64,000 nt of DNA from Heyndrickxia oleronia. GTDB taxonomy: Bacteria > Bacillota > Bacilli > Bacillales > Bacillaceae_C. Positions 8,485 to 17,423 of the stretch are shown in pieces. Location: NCBI RefSeq assembly GCF_017809215.1, contig NZ_CP065424.1:3944001-4008000 (forward strand), written 5' to 3'. A program made the translations under genes and the position numbers. A model generated the notes under the pieces. It was not told the origin of the DNA. It saw nothing but the letters and a program-made list of their open reading frames with translations, and did not search any database. The first letter of the stretch is position 1. Each line of letters begins with the position of its first letter.

Positions 8485-8845
8485 TTTCATCCGCCCCATT
8501 AACTATTTCTTTCATTATAAATAAAAGTACCCCATAAGGAGGACTTTTTTTAAGTGTCCATCTTATAGGGTACATTTTACAGGTAAGAGCCTCTTCTGGG
8601 GTTTCTTTCAAGCCTTGATATTTTCGAATCACCTCATCTGTTTGTGATTCAAATACTTTATGAATTTCATTCAGCTCTTTTTTCATCTCATTAATTTCCT
8701 TTTTTATTTGATCTACTTTCGTTTCTTCCTGAAGCTTGCTTAGTTCCTGTTCAATTGCCTGGCAGCGTTCAATTTCATTTTGAAGGTATAGCAATTGTTC
8801 CATCGTTTTCATTTGGTCTTGTATTAGTTCATTAAATTCCTTCAT
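8414..8845 (-). CDS. ygaB: YgaB-like coiled-coil protein with IS-derived tail
   Basis: Native sequence runs from 8845 to about 8580 (about 88 residues). It is a highly charged, heptad-like helical protein (MKEFNELIQDQMKTMEQLLY... QIKKEINEMKKELNEI) with no signal or membrane segment. Beyond that, the frame continues through the IS right end for about 55 residues that are not native. The original stop was probably within a few codons of the junction, because a TGA reappears just past the left IS end. B. subtilis ygaB, a small protein of unknown function, has the same position between sspE and ygaC. Confidence 0.7.
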   Translation of the reverse strand: MKEFNELIQDQMKTMEQLLYLQNEIERCQAIEQELSKLQEETKVDQIKKEINEMKKELNEIHKVFESQTDEVIRKYQGLKETPEEALTCKMYPIRWTLKKSPPYGVLLFIMKEIVNGADENVENIIYRSRTEIIDETSLCKSC

Positions 8846-8960
8846 TCACAGATACCTTCCTTCCCTTCTCTCTAAACTATTTATTTCTTTTTTTATGTAA
8901 AAATTCCTTTGACTAGTTCTGTCATAATCCCTATCGTTTTGTCGAATGGCACATAAAGTT

Positions 8961-8994
8961 AAAAAGGACATCCCCGAGTTAGGATGCCCTTTTC
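8961..8994 (-). terminator. Terminator after sspE
   Basis: AAAAAGGACATCC and GGATGCCCTTTT form a stem around CCGAGTTA. On the minus strand it ends in a T run just after sspE. Confidence 0.75.
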
Positions 8995-9004
8995 ATTACT
9001 TTAT

Positions 9005-9211
9005 TTATTGTTGGCCAAAATTTCCAGCATTTTGTGATTTACGAGATTCTGCTTGTTGGTTTTGTTTTTTCACTTGTTGTACATCTGTTTCACTTCCGAA
9101 CTCAGTACCGAATTGACCTTGTCCAGCAGCGCCTTTTGCAGATTGAGCGTTTTGTTGTCTAACTTGGCTAGCGTTTGTACCAGAAGTTGTTTTGTTTGTT
9201 TGGTTTGCCAT
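9005..9211 (-). CDS. sspE: Gamma-type small acid-soluble spore protein
   Basis: A 68-residue Gln/Asn-rich protein with two related segments (QNAQSAKGAAGQGQFGTEFGSE and QNQQAESRKSQNAGNFG), each carrying a GPR-protease-like TEFGSETD or related site. Gamma SASPs are amino-acid stores in the spore core and do not bind DNA. The start at 9211 follows an exceptionally strong GGAGGTGATAACA; the longer frame from 9244 runs through that site and is rejected. Forespore (sigma-G) expression is expected, but I could not assign a clear promoter. Confidence 0.9.
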   Translation of the reverse strand: MANQTNKTTSGTNASQVRQQNAQSAKGAAGQGQFGTEFGSETDVQQVKKQNQQAESRKSQNAGNFGQQ

Positions 9212-9302
9212 TGTTATCACCTCCACGCTCATTAATGTAACCAAACGCGGAGGGAGTTATGCTCATTTTTTTGAGAAAAATTTTTAAAAAAAGTCGAATA
9301 AA

Positions 9303-10052
9303 TTATACGAGTAAGGAACGACCGCCATCAACAATGATCGTTTGCCCTCTAATCATAAACGAATCATCGGAAACTAAAAATTTCACTACTTTTACCATAT
9401 CATCGATTTCAACCATTCGTCCTGCCGGAGTATTTAAACGCGCATCTTCAAGCAATTCTGCACGATTTGGAAAATGCTTTAATGCTTCAGTGTCAATTGC
9501 CCCACCTGAAACAGCATTCACAACGATGTTTTTCGCTGCAAGCTCCACAGATAAATATCTTGTTAAGGCTTCAACCGCTGCTTTTGATACCCCAACGGTC
9601 GTGTAATTCTCTAAATAACGAATCGATCCAAGTGAGCTTAAGCTAACGATTTTCCCTCCGCCATTTTCCTCCATTAGCTTGGCAGCTTCTTGTGCACAGA
9701 ATAATAATGCCTTGCTATTAATATTCATTGTCCAATCCCAATGCGACTCTTCAAGCTCCATCGCTGGGCGCAGTACACCTGAAGCGGCATTGTTAATGAA
9801 TACATCAAGACGGCCAAAGGTTTCACGAATTTCTTCAAACATCTTTTTAATTTTCGCAACATCCCCAACATTGGCTTTCACTAGCAATGCCTTTCTGCCT
9901 AACTTTTCAACTTCCTCTACAGTTTCAAGTGCAGCAGATTTACTGCGTGCATAATTGATGACAATATCATATCCTTCTTTTGCAAGGGCAATCGATATCG
10001 CTTTCCCAACTCCACGACTACTCCCTGTAACTAATGCCACTTTATTCGTCAT
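9303..10052 (-). CDS. fabL: Enoyl-[acyl-carrier-protein] reductase III
   Basis: A 249-residue short-chain dehydrogenase/reductase for the last step of fatty-acid elongation, using NADPH. The cofactor motif TGSSRGVGKA is at residues 9-18, NNAAS follows, and the catalytic YTTVGVSKAAVEA gives Tyr-x6-Lys spacing. It ends in RGQTIIVDGGRSLLV, characteristic of FabL. Its place beside sspE matches B. subtilis fabL (ygaA). FabL is the triclosan-tolerant isoform, so a FabI may also exist elsewhere. Confidence 0.92.
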   Translation of the reverse strand: MTNKVALVTGSSRGVGKAISIALAKEGYDIVINYARSKSAALETVEEVEKLGRKALLVKANVGDVAKIKKMFEEIRETFGRLDVFINNAASGVLRPAMELEESHWDWTMNINSKALLFCAQEAAKLMEENGGGKIVSLSSLGSIRYLENYTTVGVSKAAVEALTRYLSVELAAKNIVVNAVSGGAIDTEALKHFPNRAELLEDARLNTPAGRMVEIDDMVKVVKFLVSDDSFMIRGQTIIVDGGRSLLV

Positions 10053-10190
10053 ATTTGAATCACCTTTCTTTAGTTCACTTGGTGTCTTATGAAGACACGT
10101 CCACTTTCTTTAATATTGTATAGATAAAATGAATAACAAACAATGATTGTATCATCCTATAGATAATATATCTTTTAGGAGGAAGGTTAC

Positions 10191-10373
10191 ATGACCGTTA
10201 TTCGCGATATGACCGAGTTATCCATGATGTCGATCACCGACTGGAATAATTCCGAAGTTGAACATTTTCATCATTCCTTTCAGCAAATTCTTCCTTATTT
10301 AAATGCTGAAGGTCAAACCATCTATAAAGAAATCATTGAAGAAATCGAAAGACGGAAAAGCCATTATAGTTGA
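10191..10373 (+). CDS. Small protein at the yfhS position, function unknown
   Basis: Sixty residues, acidic and helical, with no signal or membrane segment. TTAGGAGG lies 9 nt before the ATG, so it is likely real. It diverges from fabL as yfhS does in B. subtilis, but I do not recognise the sequence itself. Its last 10 bases overlap the end of the convergent gltC gene. Confidence 0.7.
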   Translation: MTVIRDMTELSMMSITDWNNSEVEHFHHSFQQILPYLNAEGQTIYKEIIEEIERRKSHYS

Positions 10374-11269
10374 AAACGATACAGTCGATCATAAAAGGAT
10401 TTTAAAAATCCATAGAGGAGCTTTTCCGAAGGGGCAAGCTCTCTTTTTTTGGGGGTGATAACGCCTACCGATCGAATAAAAGAAGGATCTTCGATTTCGA
10501 CAGTGCGAACATCCTTTGGCAAGTTGTAAGAGAAAGCAAGCTCTGGTAATATCCCAATTCCTAATCCTGCAGAAACAAGTCCCTTTATCGTATCCATATC
10601 TTCGCCTTCAAAGGCAATAATCGGTTCAAATCCCGCCTGATTGCATGCCTTATCGATCGTCCGCCGAATCGATGAATCCGATCGAAAGGTAACAAATCGT
10701 TCTCCTGCCAATTGGCCAATCCGAACAATCGGTTCCGAGCATAAATAATGATTTTCTGGCAGCAGCAACAACAGCTTCTCCGTAAAAAAAGTATCTCCCT
10801 TTACAATTGGGTGATCAGTCACCACTGGAGCAATGAACGCAATATCAATGTCTCCCTTTTCAATTTTCTGCATTAAATATTTCTTCGTCCCTTGGAGTAA
10901 TTGAAAATGTAAATTCGGATGTTCCTCTCTAAACTGAGTAAAAACCCTTGTAAAGGTATGCACGGACAAGCTGGAGGAAAACCCTAGATGAATCACTCCC
11001 TTTTCAGGATTTAAAAACTCTTCCACTCTTTCTTTCGCTTTATCCATTTCAATCACAATTCTCTCGGCATGCTCCAAAAACACCTTACCCATATGTGTTA
11101 ATTTCACATTGCGACCTTCTCTTTCAAACAGGGGGGTACCCAATTCACTTTCAAGTAAAGCGATCTGACGACTAATGGCAGACTGAGCAACATGGAGATT
11201 TTCTGCCGCTCTCGTTACATGCTCCCGCTTAGCCACTTCTATGAAATAAATGATTTGGCGTAATTCCAT
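10364..11269 (-). CDS. gltC: LysR-family activator of glutamate synthase
   Basis: A 301-residue LysR regulator. The N-terminal winged HTH (ELRQIIYFIEVAKREHVTRAA...AQSAISRQIALLE) is followed by the periplasmic-binding-like effector domain. Divergent transcription from gltA with a GltC-type dyad in between identifies it. In B. subtilis GltC activates gltAB and is controlled by 2-oxoglutarate, glutamate and the GDH RocG. Its 3' end overlaps the neighbouring small gene, so transcripts of the two are antisense to each other. Confidence 0.9.
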   Translation of the reverse strand: MELRQIIYFIEVAKREHVTRAAENLHVAQSAISRQIALLESELGTPLFEREGRNVKLTHMGKVFLEHAERIVIEMDKAKERVEEFLNPEKGVIHLGFSSSLSVHTFTRVFTQFREEHPNLHFQLLQGTKKYLMQKIEKGDIDIAFIAPVVTDHPIVKGDTFFTEKLLLLLPENHYLCSEPIVRIGQLAGERFVTFRSDSSIRRTIDKACNQAGFEPIIAFEGEDMDTIKGLVSAGLGIGILPELAFSYNLPKDVRTVEIEDPSFIRSVGVITPKKRELAPSEKLLYGFLKSFYDRLYRFQL

Positions 11270-11282
11270 CTATTTCCCACCA

Positions 11283-11297
11283 ATCTAATTTTGAGAT
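11283..11297. promoter_or_regulatory. GltC-type operator dyad
   Basis: ATCTAATTTTGAGAT has the ATCT...AGAT arms of the LysR/GltC box. It sits 14 bp from the gltC start and about 100 bp upstream of gltA, so it could serve both autorepression and gltA activation. A TATAGT at 11374-11379 is the likely gltA -10; its -35 is poor, as expected of an activator-dependent promoter. Confidence 0.6.
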
Positions 11298-11395
11298 AAA
11301 TATGTTCTTAATAATATATTGTAAAGATTGAATGAATTAAAGTAAAATTTTTTATTATCAAACTATTTAGATATAGTAACGGAAGGATGTAGACT

Positions 11396-14300
11396 ATGAT
11401 GAGACAAAATGAAAAACATCACGGTGGACTATATCGCCAGGATTTTGAACACGATTCTTGTGGTATAGGTTTTTATGCAGATATTCAAGGGCGCCCCTCT
11501 CACGATATCGTCTCTTCAGCACTTCTTATGCTTCAAAGGCTTGATCACCGCGCTGGTAAAAGCAGTGATAACCTAACAAGCGATGGTGCAGGAATTCTTT
11601 TGCAAATTCCTGATCAATTTTTCAAGGAAGTCTGCCCATTTACTCTCCCTCAAAAAGGTGAATACGCAGTCGGAATGCTATTCTTACCTACAAATAAAAT
11701 GATCCAAGAACAAATCATTGAAGCATTCAAACATGAAGCCTCAACGTTTAACCTTTCCTTTATTGGAGAACGTGAAGTTCCTGTGTCTCCAGAAATTCTA
11801 GGTGAAGTCGCAAAATCAACTCAACCTGTGATCAAACAATTATTTATAAAAAAAGCAAATGCCATGAATGAAAAAGAGTTTTTATATCAGCTGTATCTAT
11901 TAAGAAGAACAATAGAAAAGAAATTTGCGGATCAATTATATTTTTCCAGTCTTTCAAATCAAATCATTGTTTATAAAGGATTACTTTCAGCCGAGCAATT
12001 AACCACTTTCTATCAAGATTTAACGAATCACGCTTTTACATCAGCATTAGCCTTAGTTCACTCGCGCTTCAGTACAAATACGTTCCCAAGCTGGGAGCGT
12101 GCCCACCCGAATCGGATGATCGCACATAATGGCGAAATTAACACGATTAAAGGAAACAAAAACTGGTTTAACGCTAAAATGACTGGACATCCTGAAGTCG
12201 CACCAATCATTCAAGAAAACGGCAGTGACTCTGCGATGTTCGACAATGCTTTAGAGTTTTTATTATTAAATGGATGGTCCCTTCCCCATGCAATCATGAT
12301 GATGGTTCCTGAACCTTGGGAGCAAGATGATGAAATGCCAGCAGAGCTTAAAGCATTTTACGAATATCATAGCTTATTAATGGAGCCATGGGATGGACCA
12401 ATGGCACTAGGCTTTTCGAACGGAAAACAAATAGGTGCCATTTTAGATCGAAATGGATTACGTCCAGGGCGATACTATATTACTGGTGATGATCGGATTA
12501 TCTTTGCATCAGAGGTTGGTGTCATCGATATAGAAGCTGACAATATTAAGGAAAAGCGTCATTTGAAGCCTGGAGAATTACTATTTATCGATACCGAAAA
12601 AGGAAAGCTACTAGATAGCGATGAATTAAAAACCTTCATAAGTAAAGAAAAACCTTATCAAAGATATATCAATCAACAGGTCATTTCGTTAAAAAGTAAG
12701 GGAAATAAACTACCAGCATCGTCAAAATTTGAACCGAGTGAAGCGATTTTTCTGCAAAAAATGTTTGGCTATACGTACGAGGAAGTAATGAAAATGCTTC
12801 TACCTATGTCCAATGATGCGAAGGAGCCTACAGGCTCAATGGGGATCGATACACCACTGGCTGTATTATCAGAAAAACCGATGCTATTGTTTCACTATTT
12901 CAAGCAAAGCTTCTCCCAAGTAACCAATCCTCCGATTGATGCATTAAGAGAAGAATGTGTGATTTCAACCGTTACTTGGCTTGGGTCCCAAATCGATTTA
13001 TTAGATCAAAACGTTTCAGACCAAAAACATCTGAAACTAGAGCACCCTTTTATCGATCCAGCATCGTTTATAGCATTAAAGCATTCACCATTGCAATCTA
13101 AGGAAATTCTAATGAATTTTACAAAAAGCAGTGGATTTGAAGAATCATTGAATCGTATATGCACCGAAGCATTATCAGCGATTTATGAAGGGTGCAAGCT
13201 GATTATTCTCACGGATCGTCCGTCTAATCAAGACCAAGTGCCGCTTCCATCCTTGCTTGCTACCTCTTGTCTCCATCATTATTTAATCAGTAAGGGAGTA
13301 AGAACAAAGGCAAGCATCATCATTGATTCCGGAGAACCGAGAGATCCACATCATATGGCTGCCCTGATCGGATATGGAGCGGATGCCATCCATCCCTATC
13401 TCGCTTATGAATCCATTAAACAATTAGTGAGTGACAGGCATATTCAGCTTCCTTTAAAGCAAGCATGGCAAAATTATATCCAAGCATTGAAAAATGGTGT
13501 CATTAAAATCATGTCTAAAGTCGGAATCTCATCAATTCAGAGTTATCGTGGAGCGCAAACGTTTGAAGCGCTCGGCATTTCTGAAGAGGTTATTTCTAAA
13601 TATTTCAGTGGAACGGTTTCATCCATTAGTGGGATTGGCCTAACAGAAATTTCACAGGAAACCATGAAGCGTCATGCAAATGCCGTCTTTGAAATGACTT
13701 CTCATGACCACACACTTGACTCTGGTAGCGAATTACAGTGGCGAAGCGAGGGTGAGCATCACCAATTTAATCCTCTTAGCATTCACACATTGCAGCGTGC
13801 GGCACGGATGAATGATAAAAACACATATAAGAAATTTGTTGCTATGCATGAGAAAAGTCCATTTACTACGATTCGCAGCTTACTTGAAATAAAAAGTGAT
13901 CGAGGCAGGATTCCAATTGAAGAAGTCGAGCCTATTGAAGCGATCTTCAAGCGCTTTAAAACAGGTGCGATGTCCTATGGCTCATTAAGTAAGGAAGCAC
14001 ATGAAGCGCTAGCAATTGCCATGAATCGAATTGGTGGGAAAAGCAATAGTGGTGAAGGGGGCGAAGAACTGGAACGCTCCTTCATCGAACAAAATGGTGA
14101 TTTTAAAAGAAGTGCGATCAAGCAGGTAGCCTCAGGAAGATTCGGGGTCACTAGCTACTATTTAACCCAAGCAGAGGAAATCCAAATTAAGATGGCCCAA
14201 GGCGCAAAGCCGGGTGAAGGTGGTCAATTACCAGGTTCAAAGGTGTATCCATGGATTGCTGAGGTAAGAGGCTCTACTCCAGGAGTGGGCTTGATTTCCC

Positions 14301-15925
14301 CTCCGCCCCATCATGATATTTATTCGATTGAGGATCTTGCACAGCTTATCTATGATCTAAAAAGTGCCAATCCTCATGCAAGAATCAGTGTTAAATTAGT
14401 GGCTAAAGCGGGTGTTGGAACAATTGCTGCCGGTGTAGCTAAAGGGCTTGCAGATACGATCTTGATTAGTGGCCATGACGGAGGAACAGGTGCCTCTCCG
14501 AAAACAAGTATTAAACATGCAGGTATTCCTTGGGAAATCGGTCTTGCGGAAACACACCAAACCCTTCTTTTAAATGGCTTACGTGACCGCGTAACCCTCG
14601 AAACAGATGGAAAGCTAATGACCGGAAAAGATGTCGTTATCGCAGCATGCTTAGGTGCGGAGGAATATGGCTTTGCGACAGCCCCATTAGTCGTTCTCGG
14701 ATGTTTAATGATGCGGGCCTGTCATTTAGATACATGTCCAGTTGGAATTGCAACACAAAATCCAAAGCTTCGAGAAAAATTCATGGGAAATCCCGACCAT
14801 ATTGTCAATTACCTGACGTTTATTGCGGAAGAAATTCGTGAAATTTTAGCTGCCTGTGGCTACCGAAGCTTAACGGAAATCGTCGGACAAACGCAGCTCC
14901 TCCAGCCTAAACCTGAGGTCCAAGAGCATTGGAAAGCAAAACATATCAATTTAGATAAGCTATTACATCAAAATCAACAAGATTCTCATACATGTACAAC
15001 CGAACAAAATCATGAACTTGAGAAAAGAATGGATCAGCACACCCTACTGCCACTTCTACAGCCATATATTGAGAAGCAGCAGCCGGTTCATTTCCACTTT
15101 GACATTAAAAATACGGATCGTGCAGTTGGAACACTACTTGGACATTATGTAACGAAGCTTTGGGGAAATTCTGGGTTACCTCCCCACACTCTCCAGCTAT
15201 CCTTTAACGGTTCAGCAGGGCAAAGCTTTGGTGCTTTTATTCCGAAAGGAGTGTCCCTAACCCTTGAAGGGGATGCCAATGATTATGTCGGAAAAGGACT
15301 TTCTGGCGGTTCCATCGTCATTAAACCAACTAGCACGTGGAAGGCAGCTGGCGACCAAGCGATTATCGGTAACACGGCATTTTTTGGCGCCACCTCAGGA
15401 GAAGCTTATATTAATGGAACGGCAGGACAAAGATTTTGCGTTCGCAATAGTGGGGTCCATGCGGTCGTTGAGGGTGTCGGTGATCACGGCTGTGAATATA
15501 TGACAGGCGGAAAGGTTGTCATCCTTGGAAACATTGGAAAAAACTTTGGCGCTGGGATGTCAGGTGGAAGCGCCTATATTTTCTCAGAATCTCAGTCATC
15601 CGTTATGAAACATATGAATTTCGAAATGATTAATATTGAGTCCATTCAATCAAATGAAGAGTTCATTGACTTGTATCGTATGATCCAAAAGCATTATCAA
15701 TTAACCGGAAGTCAAAGGGCAAAAATTCTCTTAAAGCAATGGGATAAGCTCCGTCATCAGTTTATTAAGGTGATTCCAAATGAATACAAAAAAATGATTG
15801 ATTTAATCCATCATTTAAAACAACAAGGAATGCCTGGTAATGAAGCAAGTCTCACCGCTTTCAATCTAAAAAAAGACGGAAAAACCATCACAACAGATCA
15901 TCCGACAATGGGAGTCTCTCTGTAA
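11396..15925 (+). CDS. gltA: Glutamate synthase (NADPH), large subunit
   Basis: A 1509-residue ferredoxin-like GOGAT alpha subunit (gltB in E. coli naming). Residues 1-21 form a propeptide ending before Cys22 (CGIGF), the Ntn-amidotransferase nucleophile. The central domain, the FMN-binding synthase barrel (GGEELERSF, AKPGEGGQLPG, SGHDGGTGASP) and the 3Fe-4S cysteines in CHLDTCPVGI follow in order, then the C-terminal beta-helix (GLSGGSIVIKP). It transfers the amide nitrogen of glutamine to 2-oxoglutarate. GGAAGGA precedes the ATG. The small subunit gene follows 36 bp later. Confidence 0.96.
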   Translation: MMRQNEKHHGGLYRQDFEHDSCGIGFYADIQGRPSHDIVSSALLMLQRLDHRAGKSSDNLTSDGAGILLQIPDQFFKEVCPFTLPQKGEYAVGMLFLPTNKMIQEQIIEAFKHEASTFNLSFIGEREVPVSPEILGEVAKSTQPVIKQLFIKKANAMNEKEFLYQLYLLRRTIEKKFADQLYFSSLSNQIIVYKGLLSAEQLTTFYQDLTNHAFTSALALVHSRFSTNTFPSWERAHPNRMIAHNGEINTIKGNKNWFNAKMTGHPEVAPIIQENGSDSAMFDNALEFLLLNGWSLPHAIMMMVPEPWEQDDEMPAELKAFYEYHSLLMEPWDGPMALGFSNGKQIGAILDRNGLRPGRYYITGDDRIIFASEVGVIDIEADNIKEKRHLKPGELLFIDTEKGKLLDSDELKTFISKEKPYQRYINQQVISLKSKGNKLPASSKFEPSEAIFLQKMFGYTYEEVMKMLLPMSNDAKEPTGSMGIDTPLAVLSEKPMLLFHYFKQSFSQVTNPPIDALREECVISTVTWLGSQIDLLDQNVSDQKHLKLEHPFIDPASFIALKHSPLQSKEILMNFTKSSGFEESLNRICTEALSAIYEGCKLIILTDRPSNQDQVPLPSLLATSCLHHYLISKGVRTKASIIIDSGEPRDPHHMAALIGYGADAIHPYLAYESIKQLVSDRHIQLPLKQAWQNYIQALKNGVIKIMSKVGISSIQSYRGAQTFEALGISEEVISKYFSGTVSSISGIGLTEISQETMKRHANAVFEMTSHDHTLDSGSELQWRSEGEHHQFNPLSIHTLQRAARMNDKNTYKKFVAMHEKSPFTTIRSLLEIKSDRGRIPIEEVEPIEAIFKRFKTGAMSYGSLSKEAHEALAIAMNRIGGKSNSGEGGEELERSFIEQNGDFKRSAIKQVASGRFGVTSYYLTQAEEIQIKMAQGAKPGEGGQLPGSKVYPWIAEVRGSTPGVGLISPPPHHDIYSIEDLAQLIYDLKSANPHARISVKLVAKAGVGTIAAGVAKGLADTILISGHDGGTGASPKTSIKHAGIPWEIGLAETHQTLLLNGLRDRVTLETDGKLMTGKDVVIAACLGAEEYGFATAPLVVLGCLMMRACHLDTCPVGIATQNPKLREKFMGNPDHIVNYLTFIAEEIREILAACGYRSLTEIVGQTQLLQPKPEVQEHWKAKHINLDKLLHQNQQDSHTCTTEQNHELEKRMDQHTLLPLLQPYIEKQQPVHFHFDIKNTDRAVGTLLGHYVTKLWGNSGLPPHTLQLSFNGSAGQSFGAFIPKGVSLTLEGDANDYVGKGLSGGSIVIKPTSTWKAAGDQAIIGNTAFFGATSGEAYINGTAGQRFCVRNSGVHAVVEGVGDHGCEYMTGGKVVILGNIGKNFGAGMSGGSAYIFSESQSSVMKHMNFEMINIESIQSNEEFIDLYRMIQKHYQLTGSQRAKILLKQWDKLRHQFIKVIPNEYKKMIDLIHHLKQQGMPGNEASLTAFNLKKDGKTITTDHPTMGVSL

Positions 15926-15961
15926 GAATGACAACAGAACGTGATAAAGGAGTGAAGGAAA

Positions 15962-17410
15962 ATGAGTCAATCAACAGAATTTATCGATATCAAGAGAAGG
16001 AATGCGAAGGAACGCCCTCCAGTTGAACGCGTCAATGACTGGAGCGAATACCAGCAGCCCTTCACTGAGAAAAAGCTAAAACAACAAGCATCTCGTTGCA
16101 TGGACTGTGGGACACCTTTTTGTCAGATGGGGACCATTCTTTCAACAGGTACGAGTGGATGTCCATTATATAATCTTATTCCTGAATGGAATATGCTCGT
16201 TCATCAAGGAAAATGGTATGAGGCCTTTCAACGCTTAGCCAAAACCAATAACTTTCCTGAATTTACTGCTCGTGCCTGCCCAGCTCCCTGTGAAGGATCT
16301 TGTACGGCAGGTGTCCCTAGTGAACCTGTAACCATCAAAAGTATTGAAAAAGCGATTATTGATCGGGCCTTTTTAGAAGGTTGGGTGAAGCCTCGGAAGC
16401 CTTTAAGAAAAACAGGACATAAAATCGCGGTCATCGGTTCTGGTCCAGCGGGACTAACAGCTGCCGATGATCTCAACCAATTAGGTCATTCAGTTACTGT
16501 TTTTGAACGGGAAGATCGATTTGGCGGTCTTCTCATGTATGGTATTCCAAATATGAAAATTGATAAAAAATATGTTGAAAGAAGAATTGAGCTTTTAAAG
16601 CAGGAAGGAATTGAATTCCGAGCCAATATACATGTTGGAATCGATCTGTCTATCGAGGAATTACAGCAAAATTTTGACACGGTTCTCCTCTGTATTGGCG
16701 CTGAACAACCTCGTGAATTGCCGATTGAGGGCAGACACTTAAAAGGAATTTACCATGCGATGGATTACTTGATGACGAGCACCAAGCATTATTTAGATCC
16801 GGATGTTTCATGTGATATTAATGCCGAAGGAAAAAAAGTCATTGTCATCGGTGGTGGTGATACAGGGGCTGATTGTGTAGCAACAGCGATCAGACAAGGC
16901 TGTAAAAGTGTGGTGCAATTTGGTAAGCATGGTCAGTTACCATTAGAAAGACAACCAGGTAATCCTTGGCCAGAGAACCCTGCGATTTTTTCCCTTGATT
17001 ATGCATATGAAGAAGCCTTAACGATATTTGGTGAAGATCCGCGTCAATATTTCATCCAAACGCAATCCTTTGTCGGAAATGACCAAGATGAGGTGATTGG
17101 ACTACGCACAGTCTCCTTTCAGCCAAATACTGCATTAGATCAAACGGAAAATTATTGGGATGCGGATTTAGTCCTTATTGCGATTGGGTTTGAAGGCGTA
17201 AAAGAGGATATTTTCCCAACCATTCAACGATCGCAAAAACGAATCGCCACAGTAACAAATAGCTTTCAAACCTCTCAAGATGGGGTATTTGCAGCTGGTG
17301 ATGCGCGAAGAGGGCAAAGCTTAATCGTTTGGGCCATTCAAGAAGGAAAAAAAGCAGCCATCGAAATCGATCGCTACTTAGCTTCGAAGGAAATAAAACA
17401 GACGGTTTGA
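15962..17410 (+). CDS. gltB: Glutamate synthase (NADPH), small subunit
   Basis: A 482-residue beta subunit (gltD in E. coli naming) feeding NADPH electrons through FAD and Fe-S clusters to the large subunit. N-terminal cysteine motifs CMDCGTPFC and ARACPAPCEGSC bind 4Fe-4S clusters. The FAD motif GSGPAGLTAA lies at about residues 160-169, the NADPH motif GGGDTGADC near 299, and a C-terminal FAD motif GVFAAGDARRG. It is co-transcribed with gltA. A shared hairpin overlaps its stop and separates it from convergent mutY. Confidence 0.95.
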   Translation: MSQSTEFIDIKRRNAKERPPVERVNDWSEYQQPFTEKKLKQQASRCMDCGTPFCQMGTILSTGTSGCPLYNLIPEWNMLVHQGKWYEAFQRLAKTNNFPEFTARACPAPCEGSCTAGVPSEPVTIKSIEKAIIDRAFLEGWVKPRKPLRKTGHKIAVIGSGPAGLTAADDLNQLGHSVTVFEREDRFGGLLMYGIPNMKIDKKYVERRIELLKQEGIEFRANIHVGIDLSIEELQQNFDTVLLCIGAEQPRELPIEGRHLKGIYHAMDYLMTSTKHYLDPDVSCDINAEGKKVIVIGGGDTGADCVATAIRQGCKSVVQFGKHGQLPLERQPGNPWPENPAIFSLDYAYEEALTIFGEDPRQYFIQTQSFVGNDQDEVIGLRTVSFQPNTALDQTENYWDADLVLIAIGFEGVKEDIFPTIQRSQKRIATVTNSFQTSQDGVFAAGDARRGQSLIVWAIQEGKKAAIEIDRYLASKEIKQTV

Positions 17411-17423
17411 TACCATCTGTTTT
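17395..17423. terminator. Bidirectional terminator, gltB/mutY
   Basis: AAAACAGACGGT and ACCATCTGTTTT pair with one mismatch around a 5-nt loop and are flanked by A/T runs. The hairpin includes the gltB stop codon and touches the mutY stop codon. Confidence 0.7.

Larger units (their letters stand above)
7112..8578 (-). mobile_element. IS3-family (IS150-like) insertion sequence, decayed
   Basis: About 1.47 kb. The ends are imperfect inverted repeats: GTAAAGTGTACCCT at 7113-7126, and GTAAAATGTACCCT read on the minus strand at the right end. Both are followed about 13-18 bp further in by a TTAAAAAAAG stretch. Inside are an HTH orfA and a DDE-integrase orfB in overlapping frames, the usual IS3 plan. 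No clear target-site duplication was found. It is inserted at the last codons of ygaB. Two single-base indels break orfB. Confidence 0.9.
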
